A stretch of DNA of 64,000 bases from Providencia sneebia DSM 19967 (GTDB taxonomy: Bacteria > Pseudomonadota > Gammaproteobacteria > Enterobacterales > Enterobacteriaceae): assembly GCF_000314895.2 (NCBI RefSeq), contig NZ_CM001773.1:1569179-1633178 (forward strand), in the 5' to 3' direction. The notes under the pieces are model-generated. The model did no database searches. It was given only the letters and a program-made list of their open reading frames with translations, and had not been told where the DNA came from. The position numbers were made by a program, and so were the translations under genes. Position 1 is the first letter of the stretch. Each line of letters opens with the position of its first letter. Below are positions 29,771 to 39,563 of this stretch, piece by piece.

Positions 29771-30352
29771 ATGCGTCTTTGTGACCGAGATATTATTCAA
29801 TGGTTAGATGAAGGTAAATTAGTCATTGATCCCCGCCCACCCATTGAAAGGATCAATGGCGCGACAGCAGATGTTCGTTTAGGTAATCAATTCCGTGTTT
29901 TCCGTGGACATACTGCGGCATTTATTGACTTAAGTGGTCCTAAAGATGAAGTCAACGCGGCATTAGATAGAGTCATGAGTGATGAAATTGTTCTGACTGA
30001 TGATGAACCTTTTTTTCTACATCCGGGTGAGTTGGCACTTGCTGTTACACTTGAATCAGTGACTTTACCCGATAACCTAGTAGGATGGTTAGATGGTCGT
30101 TCATCACTGGCGAGATTAGGTCTTATGGTGCATGTTACTGCTCATCGTATTGATCCCGGTTGGTGTGGGCAAATTGTTTTAGAGTTCTACAACTCAGGTA
30201 AATTACCTTTAGCTTTACGTCCGGGGATGGTGATTGGCGCACTTAGCTTTGAGCCTTTATCAGGTAGTGCAGATCGACCTTATAACAGCCGACGCGATGC
30301 TAAATATAAAAATCAGCAAGGTGCTGTAGGTAGCCGTATAAGTGAAGACTGA
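29771..30352 (+). CDS. dcd: dCTP deaminase
   Basis: A 193-residue trimeric enzyme, the same length as E. coli Dcd. It deaminates dCTP to dUTP, the main source of dUMP for thymidylate. The active-site block [20 protein letters not shown] and the conserved [15 protein letters not shown] are present. I start at ATG 29771 (MRLCDRDI), with a GGGGAGA site eight bases upstream, rather than the ATG at 29753. Confidence 0.96.
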   Translation: MRLCDRDIIQWLDEGKLVIDPRPPIERINGATADVRLGNQFRVFRGHTAAFIDLSGPKDEVNAALDRVMSDEIVLTDDEPFFLHPGELALAVTLESVTLPDNLVGWLDGRSSLARLGLMVHVTAHRIDPGWCGQIVLEFYNSGKLPLALRPGMVIGALSFEPLSGSADRPYNSRRDAKYKNQQGAVGSRISED

Positions 30353-30568
30353 TTGTTGATCAGCAGAAGTATTATGGTGATGTGTAGTCTGCATACCGTT
30401 ATACTTCTCCTTATTTTATTGTTTATCGCTCTTCACTACCTAAATTTATATATTTGTGTACACTGAATTAAGTATATTTAGCAGTATTTTATTTTTTTCA
30501 GGATATTTACGCCTAGATCCTTGGATGGAGTAATAGGCAAACAGGCATCATAATTAAGTGAGGGAAGA

Positions 30569-32407
30569 ATGAAACGGTTTCTGACGACTCTTGTCATTTT
30601 ATTGGTTGTTGTGGTTGTAGGTCTGACAGTATTAGTTATGCTAGTTAACCCTAATGACTTTAGACAATACTTGGTCGAAAAAGTAGAAAAGAAAAGTGGC
30701 TATCAACTTGATTTTAAAGGTGATATGCGCTGGCATGTTTGGCCTACACTCAGTATTATAACTGGACCGGTTTCTCTCACTGCCCCTAATGCTAATCAGC
30801 CTGTTTTAAGTGCTGAAAATGTACGTCTTGATGTTGAATTGTGGCCTTTACTTTCCCATCATTTATCTGTTGAACAAATTGTTGTTGATGGCGCAGTTAT
30901 TCGTAGCACGCCGGAAAGTGATCCTCAACAAAATGATAACTCACCAATTGCGCCAGAAGGTCGCCAACCTATAGCGAATAAAACAGAAAAAAGCCAATGG
31001 TTGTTAGATATTGAGAAAGTTGAAATAACTAATAGTTTAATCATTTGGAGAACCCAAAATGATGAACTGAATTTGCGTAATATTAACCTCTCTTTGAAAA
31101 AGGATGATGCGAAAAATATTACGGCTAAATTTAGTGGTAATTTAAATAAAAACCAACAAGAATTCACTTTTGATACGCGGGCAAATATTGATATTTCCCA
31201 ATTAGCACGTCAAGTTACAGGGCAAGTTACTCAGTTTGATTATACTTTTACTGGCGTTGATTTACCTGAAGGTGGGATATCAGGAAGCTTTATCAGTGAT
31301 TTTATCTATAAAAAAGGTGATATCGAAACAGCAAGTTTAAATAACATTGCTATTAAAGCAAATGAGAGTGAATTAGCGGGTAAAATGTCGATAGCATTTG
31401 CTTCAATACCTGAAATTGATATTGAATTCTCCTCGACAATGTTAAATCTCGATAAATTGTTAGGAATTCAACCTAAGAAGCCAACTGCGGAGGATAATAA
31501 TAATCCCGCACGCGTTGGTGTTAAGCCAGTTATTTCTGGTAAAGATAACCAAAAATATGATTTATCTTCTTTGAAATCATTTAAAGGAGACATTCAATTA
31601 AACATTGATAGTCTTATTTATCGAGGGATGTCTGTCAGTGATGTTCATTTATTAGCGAAAAACCAAGCACCTGAATTAACGATAGCAACGTTTTCAGGGA
31701 AAGCTTTTGGTGGTCAGTTCGCATTGCCGTTAACAATTAATTATAGCCAGATACCCGCTCAGATATCGGCAAAACCGAATATTCAAAATATTAATCTAAC
31801 GCCATTGTTGCAGGCATTTAATATGCCAGAAACGCTTAGCGGTATTGTCACTATTAATGCTTCTTTATCAGGGCCTGGTTATGACGATTATGCTGTGAAA
31901 AATTTATGGCAAGGGCCTATTAATTTCAGTTTACAAAATGCGCGTTTGTCTGGACTTAATATTCCTTTATTAATCCAGCAATCTATTTCTCGTGTAACCA
32001 ATAAAATCAATGCGCCTGTAAATAGCGGTAATTATACAGAAGTTGAATCATTCACAGTGAATGGCCGTTTAAATAAAGGCATCATGAATGTTCAATCAAT
32101 GAAAGCAGTTTCCCCATTAGTCTTAATTACAGGGCAAGGTTGGACAAATGTTGCAGCCGAGACGTTGGACGTTAATTTAGGTGTGCAAATTTCTCAAGGG
32201 TGGGGCGGTGATTCTCGTTTCATCCAACAATTACAATCAATGGTGATCCCTTTACGTATTTACGGTGGTTGGGATAATTTGCAATATCAATTGAATGTTG
32301 AAAAATTGATACGTGATGAATTAAAGAATCAAGCTAAAGAAGCTATCGGAAATTGGTTACAAAAAGAAGAAAAACAAGGGATTAATAATTTATTGAATGC
32401 ATTATAA
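30569..32407 (+). CDS. asmA: AsmA outer-membrane assembly protein
   Basis: A 612-residue protein (E. coli AsmA 617 aa) with an N-terminal membrane anchor (about residues 5-27) and a long periplasmic domain. The N-terminal motif NPNDFRQYLVEKVEKKSGYQ and the C-terminal AsmA-2 region (LQNARLSGLNIPLLIQQ, then GGWDNLQYQLN) are clear. AsmA-like proteins belong to the bridge-like lipid-transfer group implicated in phospholipid transport to the outer membrane. Preceded by a GAGGGA ribosome site and followed by a strong hairpin. Confidence 0.93.
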   Translation: MKRFLTTLVILLVVVVVGLTVLVMLVNPNDFRQYLVEKVEKKSGYQLDFKGDMRWHVWPTLSIITGPVSLTAPNANQPVLSAENVRLDVELWPLLSHHLSVEQIVVDGAVIRSTPESDPQQNDNSPIAPEGRQPIANKTEKSQWLLDIEKVEITNSLIIWRTQNDELNLRNINLSLKKDDAKNITAKFSGNLNKNQQEFTFDTRANIDISQLARQVTGQVTQFDYTFTGVDLPEGGISGSFISDFIYKKGDIETASLNNIAIKANESELAGKMSIAFASIPEIDIEFSSTMLNLDKLLGIQPKKPTAEDNNNPARVGVKPVISGKDNQKYDLSSLKSFKGDIQLNIDSLIYRGMSVSDVHLLAKNQAPELTIATFSGKAFGGQFALPLTINYSQIPAQISAKPNIQNINLTPLLQAFNMPETLSGIVTINASLSGPGYDDYAVKNLWQGPINFSLQNARLSGLNIPLLIQQSISRVTNKINAPVNSGNYTEVESFTVNGRLNKGIMNVQSMKAVSPLVLITGQGWTNVAAETLDVNLGVQISQGWGGDSRFIQQLQSMVIPLRIYGGWDNLQYQLNVEKLIRDELKNQAKEAIGNWLQKEEKQGINNLLNAL

Positions 32408-32428
32408 TTTTTAGATAATTGTATTTTT

Positions 32429-32462
32429 CACCTAACACTCTGCTGATGTGGAGTGTTAGGTG
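32429..32462. terminator. Hairpin after asmA
   Basis: A perfect 12-bp stem CACCTAACACTC / GAGTGTTAGGTG, extendable by two more pairs, with a 10-base loop between convergent genes. Confidence 0.65.
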
Positions 32463-32486
32463 AAGTTTAAATGATATTATTTATTT

Positions 32487-32873
32487 TTATTTAGCCATTT
32501 TCACGTTTTTGATTTGATTTTTAAAATCCAAATGTTCTTGCGATGCCTGATAAAGGTGACAAGCGATTTTTATTTTGCCAAGTTTTGCTGAAAGATGTTC
32601 ATTTTGACTTTGGCGGAAATTCCCATTTTTGGCATAATCACCATTTTCGTCCATTACTGCTTTAAATTCTTTTATTAGCACATCAATTTGTACGCCTAAC
32701 TTACCTAAAATATTAGAAGTATTTGCTCTATTTAGATTTTGCGGCATTAGGGTTGGAATATTTTGTAACTGATTAATTAAATAAACAAATGTCGATTTAG
32801 GTGTCTCTATTTTGTCATTATAATTGAGTGGTTGAGTAATGCTCAATCTTCTTAATATCGTTGGAGCAATCAT
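32487..32873 (-). CDS. Hypothetical protein, 128 residues
   Basis: An isolated reading frame between convergent asmA and yegH. The product is basic, without a signal peptide or membrane segment, and predicted mostly helical (for example NILGKLGVQIDVLIKEFKAV and the C-terminal KLGKIKIACHLYQASQEHLD). The ribosome site upstream of the ATG is weak. It is at a position where E. coli has nothing, so it is lineage-specific if real. I do not recognise a family and cannot give a function. Confidence 0.45.
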   Translation of the reverse strand: MIAPTILRRLSITQPLNYNDKIETPKSTFVYLINQLQNIPTLMPQNLNRANTSNILGKLGVQIDVLIKEFKAVMDENGDYAKNGNFRQSQNEHLSAKLGKIKIACHLYQASQEHLDFKNQIKNVKMAK

Positions 32874-33049
32874 TTTGTCTCGTGAACTTTACTATTTAAG
32901 TTCACAAAATTATTTAATAGATGCGTTGTGAATTCTTTAAAAAAACGCAGCTATTCTTGTCTATATTGAGCAGTTTTTTAATTTAAGTGGTGGTGAATTT
33001 TTCTATCAGCACTGTTTTTGAACAGAGTAATGATGAATTAGTACAATAA

Positions 33050-33085
33050 AAAATACCGGCAGATGATGTGATCCACCGGTATTTT
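33050..33085 (-). terminator. yegH terminator
   Basis: On the minus strand AAAATACCGG / CCGGTATTTT with a TTATTG tail, 27 bases after the yegH stop. Confidence 0.8.
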
Positions 33086-33111
33086 AAGTTTATGAAACTT
33101 CAGTTAAAGCT

Positions 33112-34689
33112 TTATTCCTCTTCTTCATCTTCTTCATGAGGTTTTGGTGGAATAATTAAGACTTTATTGATGCGGTGGCTATTGACCTCTAACGGTTCGA
33201 AAATACAACCGTTGATTTCAACTTGTTCTCCAACTTCTGGAACGCGTTGAAGATGTTCCATCAATAAGCCTGCAATTGTTTCATATTCTCGCTTGTCATC
33301 CAGCGCCATTGGAATAAACAGGATCAAATCTTCTAATGGCATAAATCCATTAGCAATCCACGCACCATCTTCCCGTTTTTGAATATCATGACGTGAGTCA
33401 TTTTCTTCTTCACCGTCAGGTAAGTTACCTGCAATGGTTTCCATAACATCGGTCAATGTCACAATACCTTCGATAGAACCAAACTCATCAACTACAAAAG
33501 CAAAGTGAGTATGAGCTTTACGGAACTGTTCGAGCGCTTTGAGTAATGACAAACCTTCTGGGAAAATGAGTGGTTGCGTGATGAGTTGGCGTAAATTGAG
33601 GGGTACGCCACTCAATTGTTGCTTCACCAAGTCAAGAACATGGATAACACCAACCGGCTCATCACTGACTGTTTCATCTATCACCACAAAACGTGAATGT
33701 GGATTTTTTTCCATCACTTGTAATAAATCACTGGCTGATTTATTGATATCAAGATAATCAACATCGTGACGAGAAGTCATGATGCTTTCAACGTTGCGCT
33801 GTGCCATGCCTAACACACGAGCAATCATTTGACGCTCTTGAGGATCAAAGACAGATTGATTATCTGCAATCAGGTCAGATGTGCGTGAATCTAGCTCTGC
33901 ACTTTCGTGCTTGCCACTAAGAATACGCAATACAGCTTCAGCGGTGCGCTCACGTAATGGTCGTGTTCCTTTAAGGTATTTACGGCGGTTAAATTGTGCA
34001 AATTGGTTAAGCACTTCAATCATAATAGAGAAGCCAATCGCAGCGTATAGATAACCTTTAGGGATCGCATAACCGAAACCTTCAGCAACTAAGCTGAAAC
34101 CTATCATAAGCAAGAAGCTTAGACATAGGATGACAATGGTTGGGTGGTTGTTGACAAAGCCAGTTAATGGTTTACTTGCCCATATCATCAGCATCATTGC
34201 AATAGTAACAGCTGCAACCATTACGCCAATATGGTCAACCATTCCCACTGCGGTAATAACCGAATCAAGTGAGAAAACGGCATCTAGAACAATAATTTGT
34301 GCAACAACTGCCCAGAAGTTCGATGTTTTTCGTTGAGTATTGGTATGTTCATCTCCCCCCTCAAGTCTTTCATTTAGCTCCATTGTGGCTTTAAACAAGA
34401 GGAATATACCTCCGAGTAGCATGATTAAATCACGGGCACTAAATGGATGATCAAATAAGGTGATCAGTGGCTTGGTGAGAGTAATGAGCCAACATAGGCT
34501 AAATAACAGAATCACACGCATCACGAGCGCTAACATCAGACCCGTTACACGAGCTCTGTCACGCAATTTTTGCGGGAGTTTATCTGCCAAAATGGCGATA
34601 AAAACAAGGTTATCAATACCAAGAACGATTTCTAGAACGATAAGGGTGGCAAGTCCTGCCCAAATCGAAGGATCTGCGATCCATTCCAT
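33112..34689 (-). CDS. yegH: TerC-family membrane protein with CBS and CorC domains
   Basis: A 525-residue protein (E. coli YegH 527 aa). Residues 1-230 form the TerC-type domain with about seven membrane segments and the conserved acidic motifs [15 protein letters not shown] and [17 protein letters not shown], thought to bind metal. CBS-pair sequences follow (about residues 300-430: [30 protein letters not shown]). A CorC_HlyC domain ends the protein, with an acidic EEDEEEE tail. Metal homeostasis at the membrane is the likely theme; the substrate is unknown. Its place beside asmA is conserved with E. coli. Confidence 0.93.
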   Translation of the reverse strand: MEWIADPSIWAGLATLIVLEIVLGIDNLVFIAILADKLPQKLRDRARVTGLMLALVMRVILLFSLCWLITLTKPLITLFDHPFSARDLIMLLGGIFLLFKATMELNERLEGGDEHTNTQRKTSNFWAVVAQIIVLDAVFSLDSVITAVGMVDHIGVMVAAVTIAMMLMIWASKPLTGFVNNHPTIVILCLSFLLMIGFSLVAEGFGYAIPKGYLYAAIGFSIMIEVLNQFAQFNRRKYLKGTRPLRERTAEAVLRILSGKHESAELDSRTSDLIADNQSVFDPQERQMIARVLGMAQRNVESIMTSRHDVDYLDINKSASDLLQVMEKNPHSRFVVIDETVSDEPVGVIHVLDLVKQQLSGVPLNLRQLITQPLIFPEGLSLLKALEQFRKAHTHFAFVVDEFGSIEGIVTLTDVMETIAGNLPDGEEENDSRHDIQKREDGAWIANGFMPLEDLILFIPMALDDKREYETIAGLLMEHLQRVPEVGEQVEINGCIFEPLEVNSHRINKVLIIPPKPHEEDEEEE

Positions 34690-34928
34690 ACAGTTTGTTT
34701 TACCTTCTGATATGACGGCTTATACCGACTTGTGAATAATGCGGTTTGTTGGGCTAAATTTCAATAAGAATTCACGGATGTTGTATGATTATCTATAAAT
34801 AATATTCAGTTAACGTCATCGATTGCATCAATTGCTACCACGCAGCCCAAACCTGAGTTAACATGTGATCCTGTTAACAGAATTGTCAGCAAATAGCTGG
34901 CGTGATCCTAATCAGACAGGAGTGTTTC

Positions 34929-36335
34929 ATGTCAAAGCAACAGATTGGCGTTGTCGGTATGGCTGTGATGGGGCGTAACCTCGCGCTTAATATTGAAAGC
35001 CGTGGTTATTCCGTCTCAATTTTCAACCGCTCAAAAGACAAAACAGATGAAGTGATTGCTGAAAATCCAGGGAAAAAATTAGTTCCCAACTATACGATTG
35101 AAGAGTTTGTTGACTCTCTGGAAAAACCGCGTCGTATCTTGTTGATGGTTAAAGCGGGTGAAGCGACAGATAAAACAATAGCTGCATTGACGCCACACCT
35201 TGATAAAGGTGATATCCTCATTGATGGCGGGAACACGCTGTATAAAGATACTATCCGTCGTAATCGCGAATTGTCAGACCAAGGCTTCAATTTTATTGGT
35301 ACGGGTGTTTCTGGTGGTGAAGAAGGCGCATTAAAAGGGCCTTCTATCATGCCTGGTGGTCAAAAAGAAGCTTATGAGCTTGTTGCGCCTATCCTAAAAG
35401 AAATTGCTGCAAAAGCGGATGGTGAACCTTGTGTTGCTTATATTGGTTCGGATGGTGCTGGCCATTACGTCAAAATGGTTCACAATGGTATCGAATATGG
35501 CGATATGCAATTAATCGCTGAAGCATATTCTTTATTAAAAGGCGCACTCAACCTGAGTAATGAAGAACTGGCTGATATTTTCTCAGACTGGAACAAAGGT
35601 GAGCTAAGTAGCTATCTTATTGAGATCACTGCTGATATCTTCAAGAAAAAAGATGAAGAAGGCAACTATCTTGTTGATGTCATTCTTGATGAAGCAGCAA
35701 ATAAAGGAACAGGTAAGTGGACCAGCCAAAGTGCTTTGGATTTAGGTATTCCACTGACTCTGATTACTGAATCTGTGTTTGCTCGCTATATCTCTTTCTT
35801 GAAAGATCAGCGTGTTGCAGCGTCTAAAGTGTTGACGGGTCCTACACCAAAAATTGTTGAAGGCGATAAAAAAGAGTTTGTTGAAAAAGTTCGCCGTGCA
35901 CTGTACCTCGGTAAAATTGTCTCTTATGCTCAAGGCTTCCAACAACTAAAAGCGGCTTCAGAAGAGTACAATTGGGATCTTCATTACGGTGAAATTGCTA
36001 AAATTTTCCGTGCAGGTTGTATTATCCGTGCTCAATTCCTGCAAAAAATCACGGATGCTTATAATGAAAATCCGCAGATTGCCAACTTGCTATTAGCACC
36101 TTACTTCAAGAAAATTGCTGATGAATATCAGCAAGCATTGCGTGATGTTGTATGTTATGGCGTACAAAATGGTATTCCAACACCAACATTCTCAGCGGCT
36201 ATTTCTTATTATGATAGCTATCGTGCTGCGGTGTTACCCGCTAATTTAATCCAAGCACAACGCGATTATTTTGGTGCGCATACATACAAACGTACAGATA
36301 AAGAGGGCGTTTTCCATACTGAATGGATGGAATAA
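34929..36335 (+). CDS. gnd: 6-phosphogluconate dehydrogenase (decarboxylating)
   Basis: A 468-residue enzyme of the oxidative pentose phosphate pathway that turns 6-phosphogluconate into ribulose 5-phosphate, CO2 and NADPH. The NADP motif [13 protein letters not shown], the substrate block [21 protein letters not shown], the catalytic lysine region [18 protein letters not shown] and the C-terminal [13 protein letters not shown] are all present. I start at ATG 34929, with CAGGAG upstream; the upstream in-frame codon at 34902 adds nine residues. Confidence 0.97.
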   Translation: MSKQQIGVVGMAVMGRNLALNIESRGYSVSIFNRSKDKTDEVIAENPGKKLVPNYTIEEFVDSLEKPRRILLMVKAGEATDKTIAALTPHLDKGDILIDGGNTLYKDTIRRNRELSDQGFNFIGTGVSGGEEGALKGPSIMPGGQKEAYELVAPILKEIAAKADGEPCVAYIGSDGAGHYVKMVHNGIEYGDMQLIAEAYSLLKGALNLSNEELADIFSDWNKGELSSYLIEITADIFKKKDEEGNYLVDVILDEAANKGTGKWTSQSALDLGIPLTLITESVFARYISFLKDQRVAASKVLTGPTPKIVEGDKKEFVEKVRRALYLGKIVSYAQGFQQLKAASEEYNWDLHYGEIAKIFRAGCIIRAQFLQKITDAYNENPQIANLLLAPYFKKIADEYQQALRDVVCYGVQNGIPTPTFSAAISYYDSYRAAVLPANLIQAQRDYFGAHTYKRTDKEGVFHTEWME

Positions 36336-36370
36336 TTTCATTAAGTTAAGATAATATCTGGAATAGGTGA

Positions 36371-36396
36371 GGTGCTGAAATTTCAGCACCTTTTTT
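36371..36396 (+). terminator. gnd terminator
   Basis: A perfect palindrome GGTGCTGAAA / TTTCAGCACC followed by TTTTTT, 35 bases past the gnd stop. Confidence 0.92.
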
Positions 36397-36547
36397 GTTA
36401 AAAATTATCGTAAAATGTTATATATTCAACACGTATGATTTAATGTGCTGATGAATTCAATTGTCCATTTCATGTTATTTATAGTTCGGGTTTGTTATCG
36501 TAACGCTAAACACGCCATTTTACTCTTCCAATTGTAGATCCCTATTT

Positions 36548-37729
36548 ATGTTCAAGTTTCTTATTTTATTACTATTAATTGTTTTACTTAGCCCATTGGC
36601 GATTGATTTGTATCTGCCAACAATACCCGCGATTGCGGTGGCATTAGATACGGAGCAACCGATTGTTCAGTCAACAATTTCGCTATTTATTTTAATTTTT
36701 GGAGTAGGGCAATTAATTTCAGGGCCATTGGTTGATCGATATGGGCGTAAACCCATTGCTATCACCGGTATAGCGATTTATATCATTGGTTCGATTGTTG
36801 CGGCACTTGCCAATTCAATTGAACTGTTTATTGCTTCTCGGATACTGCAAGGTATTGCGGTATGTTGTACTGGCGTGGTCGCGTTTAGTGGTGTTCGCGA
36901 CAGAATGAACGGAACAGAAGCAGCGAAAGCCTTTGGTTTTTTAAATGGTACATTGAATATTGTGCCTGCGTTAGCGCCATTATTAGGTGGTTTACTGGCA
37001 GAAGCTTGGGGTTGGCGAGCACCTTTTTGGTTCTTGGCTTTATACGCGGTATTATTATTAATCCTTGTTGTGGCATTTTTGCCTGAAACGCGCCCTGAAA
37101 GTCTGAAACACATTAAAAAAATCCAATTTAACCATTATCTACACATATTACGGAATAAAAATTTCTTAGTTTTTGCTTTAGTGAATGCAGGTAGCATGGG
37201 AATGGTGTTGACGTATGTTTCCTTTGCTCCTAGTGTTTTAATGAATGAATATAATTTAACGCCACTGGAATTTTCGTTAGTTTTTGGTGCTAATGGTTTT
37301 TGGATTATGATGGCAAGTTATATCGCTAACCATTATATTCCCAAAATAGGCCGCCCGAACTGTTTAAAAGTAGGTAGTTTATTTATGGCCGTTGGCGGAA
37401 TTGGCTTGCTGTCAGCATCAACAATACTAACCAGCTTAGACTATGACCACTGGTTAGTTTATATGCTTCCCGTAGCTTGTGCATGTACTGGACTGGCATT
37501 TATGATGGGAACCGCGACCAGCTATGCATTAGAACCATTTGAAAAAGAAGCCGGTACGGCATCAGCATTAGTTGGATTTGTTCAAATGGCAGGTGGTGCT
37601 GTGATTGGTTTAGTGGCAATTAACTCGTTTTTGCCAGAAAAACAGGTTTTGGCACTTGTCATGTTCTTAGGCTGTATTTTGGGCTTTATTGCGAGAAAAG
37701 CGAGCTTAAAGCTTGTCGCACATAATTAA
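36548..37729 (+). CDS. MFS multidrug efflux transporter, Bcr/CflA type
   Basis: A 393-residue polytopic protein with twelve predicted membrane segments. The start LAIDLYLPTIPAIA is the Bcr/CflA signature of drug:H+ antiporters, and motif A is GPLVDRYGRKP between segments 2 and 3. The closest families I recall are Bcr, YdhC and related chloramphenicol or bicyclomycin pumps; the true substrate cannot be read from the sequence. It lies 153 bases upstream of a CatB-like acetyltransferase in the same direction, which may be functionally meaningful. No typical T-run terminator separates the two. Confidence 0.85.
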   Translation: MFKFLILLLLIVLLSPLAIDLYLPTIPAIAVALDTEQPIVQSTISLFILIFGVGQLISGPLVDRYGRKPIAITGIAIYIIGSIVAALANSIELFIASRILQGIAVCCTGVVAFSGVRDRMNGTEAAKAFGFLNGTLNIVPALAPLLGGLLAEAWGWRAPFWFLALYAVLLLILVVAFLPETRPESLKHIKKIQFNHYLHILRNKNFLVFALVNAGSMGMVLTYVSFAPSVLMNEYNLTPLEFSLVFGANGFWIMMASYIANHYIPKIGRPNCLKVGSLFMAVGGIGLLSASTILTSLDYDHWLVYMLPVACACTGLAFMMGTATSYALEPFEKEAGTASALVGFVQMAGGAVIGLVAINSFLPEKQVLALVMFLGCILGFIARKASLKLVAHN

Positions 37730-37758
37730 ATTCAACAGAAGAATTGATAAGGCAGGTT

Positions 37759-37815
37759 ATGATGATTAATCCTTTATTGAAGCAGCCTAGAGTGGCTAAA
37801 GGTGATGTATTTTGA
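37759..37815 (+). CDS. Possible 18-residue leader peptide of the CatB-like gene
   Basis: A short frame MMINPLLKQPRVAKGDVF starts at ATG 37759 with AAGG six bases upstream. Its TGA (37813-37815) sits in the loop of the first downstream hairpin (arms 37801-37811 and 37821-37831), and its last four codons form the left arm. Such a layout is known from translation attenuators of inducible cat and erm genes. This is an inference from position only; the frame may be accidental. Confidence 0.35.
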   Translation: MMINPLLKQPRVAKGDVF

Positions 37816-37849
37816 ACGTGAATACATCACCATAGACAGCGTTCTATGG
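37801..37849 (+). promoter_or_regulatory. Tandem hairpins upstream of the CatB-like gene
   Basis: Hairpin 1 is a perfect 11-bp stem, GGTGATGTATT / AATACATCACC, with a 9-base loop. Hairpin 2, CCATAGA / TCTATGG (37830-37849), overlaps the end of hairpin 1 by two bases. Neither has a T-run, so they look more like leader structure than a simple terminator of the upstream pump gene. Confidence 0.5.
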
Positions 37850-37882
37850 TAATAATCAATTTAATAGAAGGATATTGTTACC

Positions 37883-38515
37883 ATGAGTGAAAAACACTGG
37901 TCAAAAACGCAATTACTGCATGAAGTTGTTCAGAATCCCAATATTCATGTGAAAGGGCAACATAGCTATTATAGTGATTGCTGGGATAAAGGTTTTGAGC
38001 AATCTGTTGTGCGCTATTTGCAAGGAGATGAATTTAGCCGTGATTGGCAACTTCCTTGGCAAGTCGACCAACTTTATATTGGCGACTATGTTTGTATTGG
38101 TAGTGAAGCCGTTATTTTAATGGGTGGAAATCATACACATAGAATTGATTGGTTCTGTTTGTATCCATTTGTTGAACATATTGCAGATGCTTATGTAGGC
38201 AAAGGCGATACCATTATTGGCGATGGCGCTTGGATCGGCATGCGCGCATTTATCATGCCTGGAATTAAAATCGGGGAAGGCGCTGTCATTGCTGCAAATA
38301 GTGTGGTTGTTAAAGATGTTGAGCCCTACAGCATTGTGGGTGGAAATCCTGCAAAACAGATCAATTATCGCTTTGCACCAGATGTGATTGCAGAACTATT
38401 ATCTTTAAAAATATATGATTGGCCGGAAGATAAGTTTAAGGCATTAACGCCTTATCTATGCAGTTCTGATTTATCGCAATTGAAGAAAGCATTAGCGGAT
38501 TATCATCAAAAATAA
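37883..38515 (+). CDS. CatB-like (type B) xenobiotic acetyltransferase
   Basis: A 210-residue left-handed beta-helix acetyltransferase. It aligns along its length with CatB chloramphenicol acetyltransferases and Vat streptogramin acetyltransferases: NPNIHVKGQHSYYSD, the catalytic-histidine loop GGNHTHRIDW (H86), the hexapeptide coil GDGAWIGMRAFIMPGIKIGE and VGGNPAKQI. Acetyl-CoA-dependent inactivation of chloramphenicol is the likely activity, as in chromosomal catB genes of related Morganellaceae, but hexapeptide enzymes differ in substrate. A GAAGGA site lies ten bases before the ATG. Base composition resembles its neighbours and no integron or IS sequence is nearby, so it looks resident rather than newly acquired. 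Confidence 0.85.
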   Translation: MSEKHWSKTQLLHEVVQNPNIHVKGQHSYYSDCWDKGFEQSVVRYLQGDEFSRDWQLPWQVDQLYIGDYVCIGSEAVILMGGNHTHRIDWFCLYPFVEHIADAYVGKGDTIIGDGAWIGMRAFIMPGIKIGEGAVIAANSVVVKDVEPYSIVGGNPAKQINYRFAPDVIAELLSLKIYDWPEDKFKALTPYLCSSDLSQLKKALADYHQK

Positions 38516-38558
38516 CCCTAGTAATTTTTTGTAATTACTTGCTATTGTGATGTTTATT

Positions 38559-38592
38559 AAATAAGGGAATGACATTTCATTCCCTTATTTTT
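38559..38592. terminator. Bidirectional terminator
   Basis: A perfect 14-bp stem, AAATAAGGGAATGA / TCATTCCCTTATTT, with loop CATT and T/A-runs on both sides, between convergent genes. Confidence 0.9.
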
Positions 38593-38597
38593 GAAGG

Positions 38598-38840
38598 TTA
38601 TTTTTTGCTAATCAGGTAGCCAAAGACAAAGCCGATACCCGCTGCAATGGTTACTGAGGTGAGAGGATTGTTTTTCACTGTGTCGGCAGTATTATTTAGA
38701 ACATTACAACCCTGAGCTGCACATTTTCGTATTGTGCCTTTGATTTGTTGTTCTGGTGAATCAGTGACTTCACCATAGGTTTGCTGTGCTGTCCCCGCCA
38801 CTTCTTGCGCTTTATTTTCAGCTCTTTCAAATAATCCCAT
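38598..38840 (-). CDS. Small CsbD/DUF883-like stress protein
   Basis: An 80-residue protein from ATG 38840 (AAGGAAA upstream). The N-terminal half, MGLFERAENKAQEVAGTAQQ then TYGEVTDSPEQQIKG, resembles CsbD-type stress proteins. The C-terminal half, NPLTSVTIAAGIGFVFGYLI, is a membrane segment like that of the DUF883/ElaB/YqjD family, which anchor ribosomes at the membrane in stationary phase. A link to stress survival is therefore plausible, but the mixed architecture prevents a firm name. An ATG at 38864 would add eight residues. Confidence 0.75.
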   Translation of the reverse strand: MGLFERAENKAQEVAGTAQQTYGEVTDSPEQQIKGTIRKCAAQGCNVLNNTADTVKNNPLTSVTIAAGIGFVFGYLISKK

Positions 38841-38929
38841 TATATTTTCCTTAATAGTGAACAATCATCATTATTAAGTTTAGCAGTTAATCAAAATTTA
38901 GGTGGTTATTGATGTAACTATTTAAAAAT

Positions 38930-39424
38930 TTACTCTTCTAAACGAATAAATTCAATCAGAGTTGGATTGGCAATCCGTTGATAATCTTGCGCATTTAGAA
39001 TAATCGATTTTTCGAGTGTGCCCGCATTAAAAGCCAATTCATCAAAGCGAGTAAATAAATAGGGATCTGCAATAAGCTTTAAATTAGGGTGGAAACTAAA
39101 TGGTGGGATCGCACCAAATACGCAATGAGTTAGCTCATCAACCTCTTTTGGGCTTGCTAATGAAGCACGCGTACCACCTATAGCGACTGCTATTTTACTT
39201 AAATCGGCTTGTTTATCCGCAGGTAGAATGGCTAAAACATGTTGACGAATGCCATTCCCTTTTACATGGCAGACAAGGCCTTTAGCGCCCTGACCTAATT
39301 GAGTTCCGCGGATTTTTGCGACTTCTTCGGATTTTCCTGCCGTTGGGTGCGCCATAACTCGGTATTTAGCCTGATGCTTGTCGAGCAGTTCTGTTAATTG
39401 ACTAAAAATAGGTTTATCTAACAC
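38930..39424 (-). CDS. yeaK: YeaK/YbaK-type aminoacyl-tRNA deacylase
   Basis: A 164-residue member of the prolyl-tRNA editing (INS/YbaK) family, closely matching E. coli YeaK (167 aa). Shared blocks are RGTQLGQGAKGLVCHVKGNG, AIGGTRASLASPKEVDELT and CVFGAIPPFSFHPNLKLIAD. Family members clear mischarged tRNAs in trans; YeaK homologues hydrolyse Ser- or Thr-type mischarged tRNA. Single gene with its own upstream region, 140 bases beyond the start of which lies the his operon end. Confidence 0.88.
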   Translation of the reverse strand: MLDKPIFSQLTELLDKHQAKYRVMAHPTAGKSEEVAKIRGTQLGQGAKGLVCHVKGNGIRQHVLAILPADKQADLSKIAVAIGGTRASLASPKEVDELTHCVFGAIPPFSFHPNLKLIADPYLFTRFDELAFNAGTLEKSIILNAQDYQRIANPTLIEFIRLEE

Positions 39425-39533
39425 GGTTATTGCCTTTTTATATCTTGAAAATATAAGTATCTATGATGATAACATTTATCTTATAGAGATGTTGGGAGGT
39501 CAAATAGAAAGGTATTACAATGCAAAGATGGAA

Positions 39534-39556
39534 ACTGCCTGTGATCAGCAGGCAGT
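39534..39556 (-). terminator. his operon terminator (probable)
   Basis: On the minus strand ACTGCCTG / CAGGCAGT with a 7-base loop and tail TTCCATCTTTG, 8 bases past the hisI stop. Confidence 0.6.
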
Positions 39557-39563
39557 AAGTAGG

